DNA from: an uncultured Sulfurovum sp.
GTDB taxonomy: Bacteria; Campylobacterota; Campylobacteria; Campylobacterales; Sulfurovaceae
Assembly (NCBI GenBank): GCA_902727895.1
Contig: CACVAP010000041.1
Span: 1-35,272, forward strand
DNA length: 35,272 nt
Reading direction: 5' to 3'
Within the stretch, counting starts at the first letter, position 1. Every line of letters begins with the position of its first letter. Positions 24,181-34,764 of the stretch are shown here, one piece after another. A program made the position numbers and the translations under genes. The notes beneath the pieces are model-generated. The model was not told where the DNA came from. It made no database searches and worked only from the letters and a program-made list of their open reading frames with translations.

Positions 24181-24298
24181 CATTAACCTTTTTTAATCTA
24201 AAGTGTATTTTAATTCTTTAGGCTTATAGAGACATTATAGTGAGACTTGTTATAAGATACTTAACTTTGGGATTGTGTGAAAAGTAGGTTAGTGTCTC

Positions 24299-24314
24299 AA
24301 AAAGTGTACTTTTT
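24299..24314. repeat. Short palindrome next to the distal end of the CRISPR array
   Basis: AAAAAGT and ACTTTTT flank GT at 24299-24314, three bases beyond the last repeat. It could act as weak terminator for the array transcript or as part of a recombinase site for the gene at 23608-24180. Only the symmetry is certain. Confidence 0.35.
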
Positions 24315-24317
24315 AGA

Positions 24318-27300
24318 CTTCCAAGCTACCTATTCGGTAGTACACCAAGCGATCCAGTTGTTGCACCAGTTGCCAAGCTTCCAAGCTACCTATTCGGTAG
24401 TACACCTTCAAAAAGTTCTGTGGATAGATGGGCTACTCTTCCAAGCTACCTATTCGGTAGTACACAACTATTCCATGTCTGTATGCTAAACCTTTGGCTT
24501 CCAAGCTACCTATTCGGTAGTACACACCTAGAAGCTGACCCGTTTATACACAAAGAACTTCCAAGCTACCTATTCGGTAGTACACGCATTGACTCTTTAA
24601 AGTTTGCTTTTGTTTTTCTTCCAAGCTACCTATTCGGTAGTACACCTTTTCTAAAAGAGTTTGAAGTTGAGGAAGAACTTCCAAGCTACCTATTCGGTAG
24701 TACACCATGAAACTATTTTTAAAATTAAAACCAAAATCTTCCAAGCTACCTATTCGGTAGTACACTATTTTAGAAGAGCCTAATCTATCCGATGCATCTT
24801 CCAAGCTACCTATTCGGTAGTACACTTTGTTGATATGGGCTTGATGTAGAGTTGTCACTTCCAAGCTACCTATTCGGTAGTACACAATGCTTTGTCCAAT
24901 AATCCAATTCCACTAAACTTCCAAGCTACCTATTCGGTAGTACACGACAGAGGTACAAGATGAAAATAACCAACAAACTTCCAAGCTACCTATTCGGTAG
25001 TACACTGTTAGAGAAAGAAACAGGAGACATTAACGAGCTTCCAAGCTACCTATTCGGTAGTACACTATTTATTTAACGGAGAAACATCAGTTGGAAGTCT
25101 TCCAAGCTACCTATTCGGTAGTACACCACACCCACCGTGTACATTCTTAAGTGTTTCGCTTCCAAGCTACCTATTCGGTAGTACACTTTTAGATAGCTTT
25201 ATGTAGCCCTTTTTGTAGCTTCCAAGCTACCTATTCGGTAGTACACGTTGCACTCAAACCCACATACATCACATGTGGCTTCCAAGCTACCTATTCGGTA
25301 GTACACATTGAGTGATTCTCTTAGTGTGAAAAAATAAACTTCCAAGCTACCTATTCGGTAGTACACATTTTTTCTAAAAATTCAACAATAACACCAATCT
25401 TCCAAGCTACCTATTCGGTAGTACACAGTTATACATTGAGAAAGGTCGTAAAATACGACTTCCAAGCTACCTATTCGGTAGTACACTGAGGTAGTTGGTC
25501 TTTGGGTTGCTAGGATAACTTCCAAGCTACCTATTCGGTAGTACACTTAAACGGTGACTACATGGAACGTTATGTGGTCTTCCAAGCTACCTATTCGGTA
25601 GTACACTATAGCCATATTCTCGTCGTACATGTCCTTGGCTTCCAAGCTACCTATTCGGTAGTACACATGAGATACTAGAAGATTGTGGCTATATCGCTCT
25701 TCCAAGCTACCTATTCGGTAGTACACCATCTCCTCCAATTTGATACGTTCCGTCCGATCTTCCAAGCTACCTATTCGGTAGTACACCATTAGTGAACTAA
25801 GCACTTGATTTAATTCAGCTTCCAAGCTACCTATTCGGTAGTACACCCCTTCTATAATGCACCATATACTCTTTAATACTTCCAAGCTACCTATTCGGTA
25901 GTACACAATATATAGCATCAACTTATCGAACTACATGGCTTCCAAGCTACCTATTCGGTAGTACACTCCCAAATTAAATCATTCCAACCTTGCTTTTTCT
26001 TCCAAGCTACCTATTCGGTAGTACACTATGTCTCAATATAATCCTAGTACTTTGACACCTTCCAAGCTACCTATTCGGTAGTACACCTAACGTATAATGT
26101 ATCACCAATGATTTATAACTTCCAAGCTACCTATTCGGTAGTACACGGATGAGTTTTCAGGATGTCACGAACTTTTATCTTCCAAGCTACCTATTCGGTA
26201 GTACACGTACATGGAATGGTCAAGGAATATACTTCAAACTTCCAAGCTACCTATTCGGTAGTACACCTCCAAAAGTATTTTGAGTCCACTTCCCAACTCT
26301 TCCAAGCTACCTATTCGGTAGTACACCCATCCAAGTTCTAAACTCGTCCGTGGAATCACTTCCAAGCTACCTATTCGGTAGTACACCCATCCAAGTTCTA
26401 AACTCGTCCGTGGAATCACTTCCAAGCTACCTATTCGGTAGTACACAAAAAGGAACCCAAATATACAGTTCCATCATTCTTCCAAGCTACCTATTCGGTA
26501 GTACACAACGGAGTATTTAGAACATTAGAAAAGATTGTCTTCCAAGCTACCTATTCGGTAGTACACAAAGCTCAAAGGAGAAACAAAAATCTTCTTTTCT
26601 TCCAAGCTACCTATTCGGTAGTACACTTCGATTGATAACGCAATTATACAACCTGAATCTTCCAAGCTACCTATTCGGTAGTACACAGAGACGGAAAATT
26701 CATTACTGATACAGTAGTCTTCCAAGCTACCTATTCGGTAGTACACTGGGGAAACTTTTACTAATCAACGCTCTCAGGCTTCCAAGCTACCTATTCGGTA
26801 GTACACACCTATAACTGTTTTTAATTTCCCTTTCGACACTTCCAAGCTACCTATTCGGTAGTACACTTGAGTGGCTAGGAGTACTGTATAGAGTCTTACT
26901 TCCAAGCTACCTATTCGGTAGTACACTTTCATTTTGTGTATCCTTTTTGATTTGTTATCTTCCAAGCTACCTATTCGGTAGTACACTTATTAGGGTGTTA
27001 TCTCCTAAAATATCCACGCTTCCAAGCTACCTATTCGGTAGTACACGGGAAGAGCTTAACCAACTCTCTAACCCAACACTTCCAAGCTACCTATTCGGTA
27101 GTACACTACTGAACGGGTTCTCTGTTCTTTTTGTTTTTCTTCCAAGCTACCTATTCGGTAGTACACATAAAAGAAAATAAAGAACTTGACAAAGAAGACT
27201 TCCAAGCTACCTATTCGGTAGTACACTTCGACCCGATATTTTAGTATGTATGCCTAACCTTCCAAGCTACCTATTCGGTAGTACACTGAGACAATAGACG

Positions 27301-28186
27301 ATTTAAGTATTGGAAACACTTCCAAGCTACCTATTCGGTAGTACACATGACCCATCAGACGTGGGAGACGACCCTAAACTTCCAAGCTACCTATTCGGTA
27401 GTACACTTTAAATCCAGTCCAAACCTTAGTATTTAAAACTTCCAAGCTACCTATTCGGTAGTACACATGTGGATTTATTACGAGTAAGTGCTGAAATGCT
27501 TCCAAGCTACCTATTCGGTAGTACACAGAGTCCTGTACAAGAAGTTGATGTGTGTAAACTTCCAAGCTACCTATTCGGTAGTACACCAGGACTCTCTGGA
27601 CTCATCCACTCAGCAATGCTTCCAAGCTACCTATTCGGTAGTACACTGAGTGCTGGTTCAGTTGTGAACCTAAAAGATCTTCCAAGCTACCTATTCGGTA
27701 GTACACTGGAAGACTACACCCGTCAATGCTATTAACTTCTTCCAAGCTACCTATTCGGTAGTACACTGGGCTTAGAATTTACTCCTATTGTATTTTCACT
27801 TCCAAGCTACCTATTCGGTAGTACACTCTAAGTCTGACAGTTCTCCACAGTCTCTTGTCTTCCAAGCTACCTATTCGGTAGTACACACTTCATAATGCTT
27901 AGAATTACTAACATGTTACTTCCAAGCTACCTATTCGGTAGTACACGAATTTACGCTGCACTTGAACCTACTGATATTCTTCCAAGCTACCTATTCGGTA
28001 GTACACACCGTTATGGTGTAGACAGTCAAGACCAAGCACTTCCAAGCTACCTATTCGGTAGTACACACTCGTCAGAAGTTTCATAGGCTACAGACTCACT
28101 TCCAAGCTACCTATTCGGTAGTACACTTACCGTCTATGTATAACTGCTTGGCTCTTTTCTTCCAAGCTACCTATTCGGTAGTACAC
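24318..28186 (-). CRISPR. Type I-F CRISPR array, 65 repeats and 64 spacers
   Basis: The 28-bp repeat reads on the minus strand GTGTACTACCGAATAGGTAG then CTTGGAAG. CTACC/GGTAG form the 5-bp stem around a GAATA loop as in type I-F repeats, so Cas6f should cut after the stem and leave the 8-base handle CUUGGAAG. I counted 65 copies, all identical. All spacers are 32 nt except one of 33 nt (25066-25098). One spacer is duplicated next to itself (26327-26358 and 26387-26418). Orientation follows the repeat stem and places the leader at the high-coordinate end, beside cas6f, so new spacers enter near 28186 and the oldest are near 24318. Confidence 0.99.
26327..26418 (-). repeat. Tandem duplicate spacer-repeat unit in the array
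   Basis: Spacers 26327-26358 and 26387-26418 are identical over all 32 bases. This usually arises by recombination or slippage between repeats, not by a second acquisition. Confidence 0.97.
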
Positions 28187-28333
28187 AGCAAATTAATGCT
28201 CGGAAGTCACGTTATACTCTTGTTTGGAAGCATTTTTATAAATTATACCATTAATTTTTACTGCGTTTTAAAAACCCTAAAAATAGGATTTTAGAAAATA
28301 GAGTAAAAATAAAGGTCTACTTTTAAAACAACT
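28187..28333 (-). promoter_or_regulatory. CRISPR leader with promoter
   Basis: 147 non-coding AT-rich bases lie between cas6f and the first repeat. A TATAAT on the minus strand (28247-28242) would start transcription near 28235, about 50 bases before the array; TATAAC at 28216-28211 is a weaker second candidate. A small hairpin, CCTA-AAAA-TAGG with flanking A/T pairs (28271-28292), may end the cas transcript. A sequence resembling a degenerate repeat was not found. Confidence 0.7.
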
Positions 28334-28885
28334 CTAAAACCAAGGAATAGTTGAAACTTTGCTTAATCCAAATAAATCAAACTCATCTTTGACTTCTACT
28401 TCCTGGAACTCTCCAAACTCGATGAATCTTCTGTGTAATTGACCGTTGGACATACTTACCAGTTCAACATAAGGATTCTCTAATCCACCTTGCAACATTT
28501 TGATACGATATTTTTTAACATCTTCTTCGGGAATGGTTCCTCTTTTTATAAGCCTTCGTAACTTTGCCTCAGTCATATTTTGTTGTACTCTTGAAACAGT
28601 TCGATGTTGTACATTTGTGGGAACCTCTTCTATGTTACTAGTTTTAGAAAATTCCTTATATTTACCAAGCCAATCTTTTTCATTTAACTTTTCAAGAGCT
28701 TCTTTAGTTCCATGAATACGAAATAACCTACCTAACTTAAATCTGTACTCTGGAAAACTAACGGCTATATCTTTTGATTTTAAATCGTACAAACGTTTAT
28801 GAAATGCTGTATAAACTTGATTGAGTAACACATTTTCACGTATTTCTTTTTTTGGCATGAGTTTAATATCTAAATAATAGGTCAT
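28334..28885 (-). CDS. cas6f: Cas6f (Csy4) crRNA endonuclease
   Basis: 183 residues. Catalytic His in TAFHKRLYDL (residue 29, as in characterised Csy4), IAVSFPEYRFKLGRLFRIHG (RAMP fold), an Arg-rich helix for hairpin recognition (AKLRRLIKRG) and the typical C-terminus FGLSKVSTIPWF. It cuts the array transcript 3' of the repeat stem and stays bound to the crRNA. It overlaps cas5fv by four bases (ATGA) and is the last gene of the cas operon. Confidence 0.97.
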   Translation of the reverse strand: MTYYLDIKLMPKKEIRENVLLNQVYTAFHKRLYDLKSKDIAVSFPEYRFKLGRLFRIHGTKEALEKLNEKDWLGKYKEFSKTSNIEEVPTNVQHRTVSRVQQNMTEAKLRRLIKRGTIPEEDVKKYRIKMLQGGLENPYVELVSMSNGQLHRRFIEFGEFQEVEVKDEFDLFGLSKVSTIPWF

Positions 28886-29904
28886 ATTTTCTTTACCTCT
28901 TTTGTACTAATACTTGTAACATAGGCTAAACCTTTTTTCCCTAAATAAAAACTAGAGACACCAGCATTTTCAATCATATTTTTTAAACTTTTCGCATCTT
29001 CTTTTTTAATATCTATAAGAATTTCTAAAGTACCACTGGCTTTAGTAAGCATAGAAGTTACTTGACCTTCTCCTTGTACAAAACTTTTAGCAATATAAGG
29101 ATTTCCAAATATCTTCTTTTTCTCACCTGTTGTAAAACGATTCATAAAATCTTTTTTAGTAAAAAGCCGTTTAGATATACCTGTAATAGTTCCTGTTTTA
29201 GTCAAAGCTGAGTTCAAATCATACTCTGATGAAAGTCGTTCTAACTGTAAATAAAGTGCTGAACAATATAAATTTAAAGGAACAACTTTATCTTTATTAT
29301 TTTTATAATTTGTTCCTTCAAATTTTTGTTCTAAAACAACTAAAGCCTTAGATACTTGCTCTTCCTCTTCAAGAGCTTTAAATTTGCCAATTTCAGTAAA
29401 CCTATCAGAAATAACCAATGGATCTAACCTGATATCTCCATTAAGCTCTTTACCTTGTACGATAAACTCTAAAAGACCATCAATATCTAATGCCAAAACA
29501 TTCCAAAACTCTTTAGAATAATCTGAGGTAAACATCTTATCATTGGTTTTAATCATACCTGTAAATGAATTTTGGTCAGTATTTCCCGACATATTTCGTA
29601 AATAAACAAGTTCACTATTTTTTACTTTTACATCATCTTTAAAAGAAACTAAAGACTCTAGCTCTTTAAAAAAATAATTTTTATCTTCTCGTGCTTGATA
29701 AAGTTTTCGTTGCTCACCTATAAGCCTATTGAGAATACCCATTACCGTATTATGTGTTACTTCTCTTGTTATATAATTTTCACTCTTTTTTAAAGCTGTT
29801 ATAGAACCTATAAACTTTCTACCTTTTTTTGGTAAGGCTTTATTATTATCCCCATCAAGAAAAGAGTTTCGCCATGAAGCCTCATATTCTATCTCTATTT
29901 TCAT
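28882..29904 (-). CDS. cas5fv: Cas5fv, type I-F2 Cascade subunit
   Basis: 340 residues. Similar in length and pattern to Cas5fv of Shewanella putrefaciens I-F2: EYEASWRNSFL, GVLNRLIG-like MGILNRLIGEQRKLYQAR, NMSGNTDQNSFTGMIKT, VPLNLYCSALYLQLERL, ISKRLFTKKDFMNRFTTGEKK, TSMLTKASGTLEI, NAGVSSFYLGKKGLAYV. In this variant Cas5 carries an extra domain that does the job of the missing large subunit Cas8f, namely PAM reading and DNA contact. It sits at the 5' handle end of the crRNA. One-base overlap with cas7fv (TAATG). Confidence 0.95.
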   Translation of the reverse strand: MKIEIEYEASWRNSFLDGDNNKALPKKGRKFIGSITALKKSENYITREVTHNTVMGILNRLIGEQRKLYQAREDKNYFFKELESLVSFKDDVKVKNSELVYLRNMSGNTDQNSFTGMIKTNDKMFTSDYSKEFWNVLALDIDGLLEFIVQGKELNGDIRLDPLVISDRFTEIGKFKALEEEEQVSKALVVLEQKFEGTNYKNNKDKVVPLNLYCSALYLQLERLSSEYDLNSALTKTGTITGISKRLFTKKDFMNRFTTGEKKKIFGNPYIAKSFVQGEGQVTSMLTKASGTLEILIDIKKEDAKSLKNMIENAGVSSFYLGKKGLAYVTSISTKEVKKI

Positions 29905-30863
29905 TACTTTTCTTTCGCATAAAAGTAGTGAGCATAATTATTTTTAGGTTCCGTACTGATTAAACTTTCATCTTTTTTTATTCTCATCATCTGTGTGCTA
30001 TCATTATAGTCTACTGTCATCTCATCAACATACATGTAAGATTTAGCTTGACGAATAGAAAGTTCATTTAACATACGAAGTGTCTCTTCTATCAAAATAG
30101 CAATAGCATCATCATTTAAAATAATCCCATTTTCTCCCTCTTCAAAAATAGTTCCATTTCGTACACAGTTTTCATGAAATGTTGCTTTTGGAGAAAGATT
30201 TTTAGTATCTAGTGAAGTCATATATTCTTCTACTAATTTTGCTACCTCTTCACCTTCTCCTGTTTTAATCTCCATTGCTTCACGGTCGAACTTTTTATCT
30301 AACGAAATAAACTGTAACTGCTCAATACTAATAGAACCATAAGAGATATATTCTGTATCTCCAAAAGTTGTTTTTGAGTAAAATGAAGAACTGTCTCTTT
30401 CACCTGCTTGTCCAAACTGCTCAAAGTTTCCATTTCCAAGTTGATCAACAAAATCTTCTAAAAGTAATGGACTAGTTCGCTTATTTTGTGTTGCAGGTAC
30501 AACAAAGCCACGAACTAAACCTGTAATAGAAGCCAATACATGTTTAATATTTTTTCTATCTGCATAGTGTAAATCAAATGCCTGAGCTTTAAAAACATGA
30601 TGCCGTACACAGTTTTGACTAATATAAAGAGGAGTTTTTTTAAAGTCAATATCCGTAGGCTCTTTACGATATTTATAGCCTGTCTCTTTCACTCTTCCAG
30701 ACAAATTACTATAACCTCGTAGCTTTGGCAACGTATGGTTATCTACGGTTTTTCCATCTTCACCTTGTAGATTAGTTGGACCATTCCAATTAACAACACC
30801 ATGACCTTTAGCCACTATTTTAAAATCTATACTTCTAATACCTGTTATCTTTTCGTTCTTCAT
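29904..30863 (-). CDS. cas7fv: Cas7fv, type I-F2 backbone subunit
   Basis: 319 residues. Strong resemblance to the I-F2 Cas7 of Shewanella: [131 protein letters not shown]. Several copies form the filament along the crRNA spacer. Ribosome site AGGAA before ATG; it follows cas2-3 by 20 bases. There is no csy1 gene in the locus and no separate csy2, which fixes subtype I-F2 and excludes I-F1. Confidence 0.96.
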   Translation of the reverse strand: MKNEKITGIRSIDFKIVAKGHGVVNWNGPTNLQGEDGKTVDNHTLPKLRGYSNLSGRVKETGYKYRKEPTDIDFKKTPLYISQNCVRHHVFKAQAFDLHYADRKNIKHVLASITGLVRGFVVPATQNKRTSPLLLEDFVDQLGNGNFEQFGQAGERDSSSFYSKTTFGDTEYISYGSISIEQLQFISLDKKFDREAMEIKTGEGEEVAKLVEEYMTSLDTKNLSPKATFHENCVRNGTIFEEGENGIILNDDAIAILIEETLRMLNELSIRQAKSYMYVDEMTVDYNDSTQMMRIKKDESLISTEPKNNYAHYFYAKEK

Positions 30864-30883
30864 TTCCTATTTCCTTATTAGTT

Positions 30884-33793
30884 TTATTTTTGTAATCGTT
30901 GTAATGATAATATACCGATGGGTTGTTTTAAACCCATCGCATAATATTGAGCATATTCGTGAGGTTGAGTATTTACTTTACTTAAGTCGTCCAATGTATA
31001 ACTCAAATAAATTGGTGTACTAGGGTCTCTTGCTTCAGTTTTTAATTGAGCATCTTTATAGGCTTTTTTAACCTCTTTAATATTATGATGTTTTTTTGCC
31101 ATAAAGGCAATTAAGTTTTTACTAGAGTCTCCATAGCCTTCTATAGAACTAACCTCTATTGTTACTCCATCAGCTATATCTTCATAGGCATATTCATCTA
31201 AAATTTCAAATTCATTACTATTTTTAATCTGACATTTTGCCATCTGAACAAATAGGCTATTTCCTCGTAATGAATTCTTCTTTATTTTTACTCCCCCTTT
31301 ATCTTCTTTTTTAGTGTTTGGAAAGCTTTTTGGGTCTAAAATATTTTCATCTATCATTAGTACACTCTTTTTAAGTGCCGAAACTAAATCCTGAGTAACC
31401 ATCTCAATACTATTTTTATCTTCATAAAACTTTTCATATAATCCATAAAGTTCATTAATTGTATAAGTCTTTTTCGTGAGATTATTACTTAGAAATTCAT
31501 ACCAAACTTTAGTACTTTGTAAAGAATCTAAGTCATTTAAAAACCTTGATGTACCATCTTTTGATTTTCCATTTTTAACACCTTCTGTAATAGCAACAGT
31601 ATACACATTCACTTCATCACGCTCACCAAAACGGTCAAGTCGCCCTAAACGCTGTAAAAAGTTTTCTGCATGACTCATCTCAGATATCATTTTGTCACAA
31701 CTAATGTTTAATGAAGCCTGTACAACTGGACCACTTCGTAAAATATCATAGTGTTTAGAACCATCTTGTTTAAAAGAATCAAAAATATCATTAAAAAGTC
31801 TCTCTTTATCACGCTTAGTAAACTTAGAATGAAACAAAACAGCATTTTCATTGGCTTGATGCTCTATAAAACTAAGTTGAGCTGTAGTGGCTGTATTTGA
31901 AATTACAAAACAGTTTTTAGTCTTTTGCTCTTGTAGCAAAGGATTGGTCATTTCATCTTTTTCATCAAATTCTACAAACTCTATTTGATAGCTACTTTCG
32001 TTAAAACTCTCCATCCCAATAATAAAGTCTTTATCTAAGCCTAAAAACTTGGTTATAAATAATGGATTAGGCGTAGCCGAAACTAATAGTGTATTAGGTA
32101 AGGAGTCTTCAGTTTGTTGATACTTCTTGGCTTCTATTAACTCTGCAAAGAGCAGATTAAACCCCTGCATATTAATATATTCATGATACTCATCAAATAC
32201 TACATGAGCATTCATAAAATCCATAAGTGTTGTAATATTTTTATGCGTGGTAATACTATTAACAATTTGGTCAATGGTTGTAATAATAATATCTGACGAG
32301 AACTCTTCACCTTCTAGAGTAACATCAACTTTACTATTTCGTAAACTCTTTTTAATTTCTCCCGTAACTATCTCTATGGAACTATTGGGTAAATATTCTA
32401 CTGACCTAAGGTCATCAAATATTCCTTGACATACTTGTACACGTGGACAAATCCAATAGATCTTTTTAGCAGATGTTTTTAAAGCCCACTCTAACGCTAT
32501 TTTTGTTTTTCCACATCCTGCTGGTCCATTAAGTACGCCTACTGTTATCTCTTCATCGGATAACTCTTCTGCTGTCTCTTTTTGTTGTTCGTTACGTTGG
32601 CTATTAGGATATTTATTTTCAAAACCATCTAAACACGCTTTAATCTCATTTCTCAAGCCTCTATCTTTATGCAAAACATCCTCAACTAATGATTCTAATG
32701 TCTTATTTGTAATGTGGCTGTCTAACGCTTCTGCTGTAAGTTTAGAGATTAATCTATCAGCCGTCACAATAGCTGTTCTTGCTAAATTATTTTTTGCGTT
32801 AAATCCAATATTATGCCCATATCCTTCTATTTTTTCTTTAGATGAATAACGTTTATAAATTGGTAAATCAACACCCTCAATTAACTCTTCAATATCATCA
32901 AAACGTATTCTTTTTATTGGGTTTAATGCTAAGCTATCCTCTTCATATTCCTCTGATATCTCATTAATAGATGACATGACACCTTCAAGTGTATCTAGCG
33001 TATCTCTATAGGTGGTTTCAAAATTTTCAATTTTATTATAAATACCAATTACTTTTTTAATTTCCTCTTTTTTACTTCGTAAAGGTTTAGCATGATGCCA
33101 ATAAATAGCATGTTTAACCCTCTCGAGAGAATCTTTATTTAAATTAGACGCAAATAAAATTTCAAAAAGAAGCAATGAAAATTCATTATGTCGTGGATAT
33201 TTCTGCCAAGAAAATTTACCTGTATTTTTATCTATATGGACTCCTTCATCAGGAATATCTTTATATTTTTTCTGTTTCTTTAACTCTTTAATCACCCAAG
33301 ACTGAAAATTTTCATCAATCTTTCCTATATCATGCCATACACCAGCAATATAAACAGACTCAGCCAGATTATTATCTTCAGGAACTATTTTTTCAATTAA
33401 TTTTTTAGCTAAATAACCTACCCCAAAAAGATGTTGGTCTAGCCGTTGCCCATTGGTATTTGTATAAATCTTGTCTAACATTATTTCTTTCTCCCCTATA
33501 AACCTTTTTGTTAAGCCATAATTTACAGCCACCACACCATTTTCATCAAACGCATCTTTATTTCCTACTACCCATAAAAAATCACTTCGGCTTCTACTAC
33601 GAATCCAATGACAACTCACAGCTGTACTTTTAGAAGCTGTTTTTTTAAGTAATTTTTGAACAGCATTTAATCCTTGTTCAGTAATGATGGTTTGCCATGT
33701 ATTGTCACCAATCCGATTAGCAAAAGAATCCAAAACCCTTCTTGTTCGTTTTAAAGCATTTTTCTCACATTGAGAAATGAAAGTGACCATCAT
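30884..33793 (-). CDS. cas2-3: Cas2-3 fusion nuclease-helicase
   Basis: 969 residues (second ATG at 33790 also possible). Cas2 domain at about 1-95; HD nuclease with H121, HDIGK at 154-158 and WHH at 232-234; superfamily 2 helicase with Walker A GPAGCGKT at 423-430, DEYH at 534-537, SATP at 572-575 and motif VI QRLGRLDR at 714-721; C-terminal domain after 800. It degrades target DNA unwound at the R-loop, and through the Cas2 part joins Cas1 for spacer acquisition. All key residues are present. It overlaps cas1 by four bases (ATGA). Confidence 0.97.
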   Translation of the reverse strand: MMVTFISQCEKNALKRTRRVLDSFANRIGDNTWQTIITEQGLNAVQKLLKKTASKSTAVSCHWIRSRSRSDFLWVVGNKDAFDENGVVAVNYGLTKRFIGEKEIMLDKIYTNTNGQRLDQHLFGVGYLAKKLIEKIVPEDNNLAESVYIAGVWHDIGKIDENFQSWVIKELKKQKKYKDIPDEGVHIDKNTGKFSWQKYPRHNEFSLLLFEILFASNLNKDSLERVKHAIYWHHAKPLRSKKEEIKKVIGIYNKIENFETTYRDTLDTLEGVMSSINEISEEYEEDSLALNPIKRIRFDDIEELIEGVDLPIYKRYSSKEKIEGYGHNIGFNAKNNLARTAIVTADRLISKLTAEALDSHITNKTLESLVEDVLHKDRGLRNEIKACLDGFENKYPNSQRNEQQKETAEELSDEEITVGVLNGPAGCGKTKIALEWALKTSAKKIYWICPRVQVCQGIFDDLRSVEYLPNSSIEIVTGEIKKSLRNSKVDVTLEGEEFSSDIIITTIDQIVNSITTHKNITTLMDFMNAHVVFDEYHEYINMQGFNLLFAELIEAKKYQQTEDSLPNTLLVSATPNPLFITKFLGLDKDFIIGMESFNESSYQIEFVEFDEKDEMTNPLLQEQKTKNCFVISNTATTAQLSFIEHQANENAVLFHSKFTKRDKERLFNDIFDSFKQDGSKHYDILRSGPVVQASLNISCDKMISEMSHAENFLQRLGRLDRFGERDEVNVYTVAITEGVKNGKSKDGTSRFLNDLDSLQSTKVWYEFLSNNLTKKTYTINELYGLYEKFYEDKNSIEMVTQDLVSALKKSVLMIDENILDPKSFPNTKKEDKGGVKIKKNSLRGNSLFVQMAKCQIKNSNEFEILDEYAYEDIADGVTIEVSSIEGYGDSSKNLIAFMAKKHHNIKEVKKAYKDAQLKTEARDPSTPIYLSYTLDDLSKVNTQPHEYAQYYAMGLKQPIGILSLQRLQK

Positions 33794-34734
33794 GATGATT
33801 CTTTATAATAAGTGGAAGCCTTCTTTACTTCATCAAAAATAAAATCCAAAGCCTTATGCTCCACAAATGTCTGTAATATTTGTGAACGAAACTCTTTTTC
33901 ACTTTGTTTTTCTTTAGCACATACAAATGCCCAAGGTAAAATAAGTGCATCTTTTATGAGGTCAGCAACATCAAAAACTAATGCTCCTCTTCGTGTTTTA
34001 CCATGCATCACAGCAAAACCGTGAGGAATACCTAAAACCCAAAGGGTAGTCGCACCTAAACCATAAGCTAAATAATTTCCATGGTCTAAAAACCCATTGG
34101 CATTTTCTGCTTTAGCGTGTTCTCTTACAAAGCCTAATTGATTCGTTTTTTTAGCAGCATATTTATAAAGTTTTTTAGTTAGATCTGCTTCAAGTTGTAA
34201 AAGTTTACCAACGCTATAGGCATTTTCTATATTTTTCAAAGCAAAAGAAAACTCTTTTTCAAGTTCTTCTACTTTAAAACCTTCTAACTTTAACTCTCTA
34301 TCTTTAGCCCAAGCTCTTTTTATAAATTCAATACGTGCTACTTGAAACCTTTTAGCCGTTTCTAATCGTTTAGCTTCATCAAACCAAAACCCCATCCAAC
34401 CTTGTATATATTCAGTAGGTCGATATTCATTTTGAGGAGTGAACCACTCTATCTCATTTGCCATAAGTAAAGGTGTTCCTCCTCCACCTACAAAGCCAAC
34501 TAAAACACCTGCTTGTGCTAACATTCGCATGGCTGGTTGAGTAATAGAAGTTCCTGTACCAAGAAGTAAACAAGTAGTATTGGCAATAGGAATATTCCAA
34601 TATTGATACTCTTTTTTATTTTCAGACAAATAAAGTACTCGCCCATCTTTTTGTAAAACACGACACAATTCTAAATAATAGATATTGGCTCTTTTTGAAT
34701 GCAGAATTGCTTTTAAATCTGTTAATTGTTCCAT
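33790..34734 (-). CDS. cas1: Cas1f integrase
   Basis: 314 residues from ATG 34734. The open frame reaches ATG 34764, but AGGG lies six bases before 34734, MEQLTDLKAILHSKRANIYYLE is the usual Cas1f N-terminus, and a TATACT at 34770-34765 would place the transcription start just downstream of the first ATG. Family motifs: WNIPIANTTCLLLGTGTSIT, GVLVGFVGGGGTPLLMA, YRPTEYIQGWMGFWFDEAKRL, and active-site region VMHGKTRRGALVFDVADLIKD with His and Asp. It integrates new spacers at the leader end together with the Cas2 domain of Cas2-3. Confidence 0.97.
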   Translation of the reverse strand: MEQLTDLKAILHSKRANIYYLELCRVLQKDGRVLYLSENKKEYQYWNIPIANTTCLLLGTGTSITQPAMRMLAQAGVLVGFVGGGGTPLLMANEIEWFTPQNEYRPTEYIQGWMGFWFDEAKRLETAKRFQVARIEFIKRAWAKDRELKLEGFKVEELEKEFSFALKNIENAYSVGKLLQLEADLTKKLYKYAAKKTNQLGFVREHAKAENANGFLDHGNYLAYGLGATTLWVLGIPHGFAVMHGKTRRGALVFDVADLIKDALILPWAFVCAKEKQSEKEFRSQILQTFVEHKALDFIFDEVKKASTYYKESS

Positions 34735-34764
34735 ATTTTTCCCTATAGAAAAAATCTTTTCCAT

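Noticed and set aside
24277-28086. Many open frames within the array encoding YYRIGSLE or LPSYLFGST repeats
   Set aside because: They are translations of the 28-bp CRISPR repeat every 60 bp (a multiple of three), which keeps the frame open; no ribosome sites or protein features.
28219-28246. Degenerate extra repeat at the leader end, one spacer length (32 nt) after the last repeat
   Set aside because: Only about 11 of 28 bases agree with the repeat and the stem is absent; it is leader sequence.
24318-34764. Type I-F3 transposon-linked (Tn7-like) CRISPR
   Set aside because: cas1 and cas2-3 are present and no tnsA/B/C or tniQ gene is nearby; gene set is I-F2. The serine recombinase is not a Tn7 protein.
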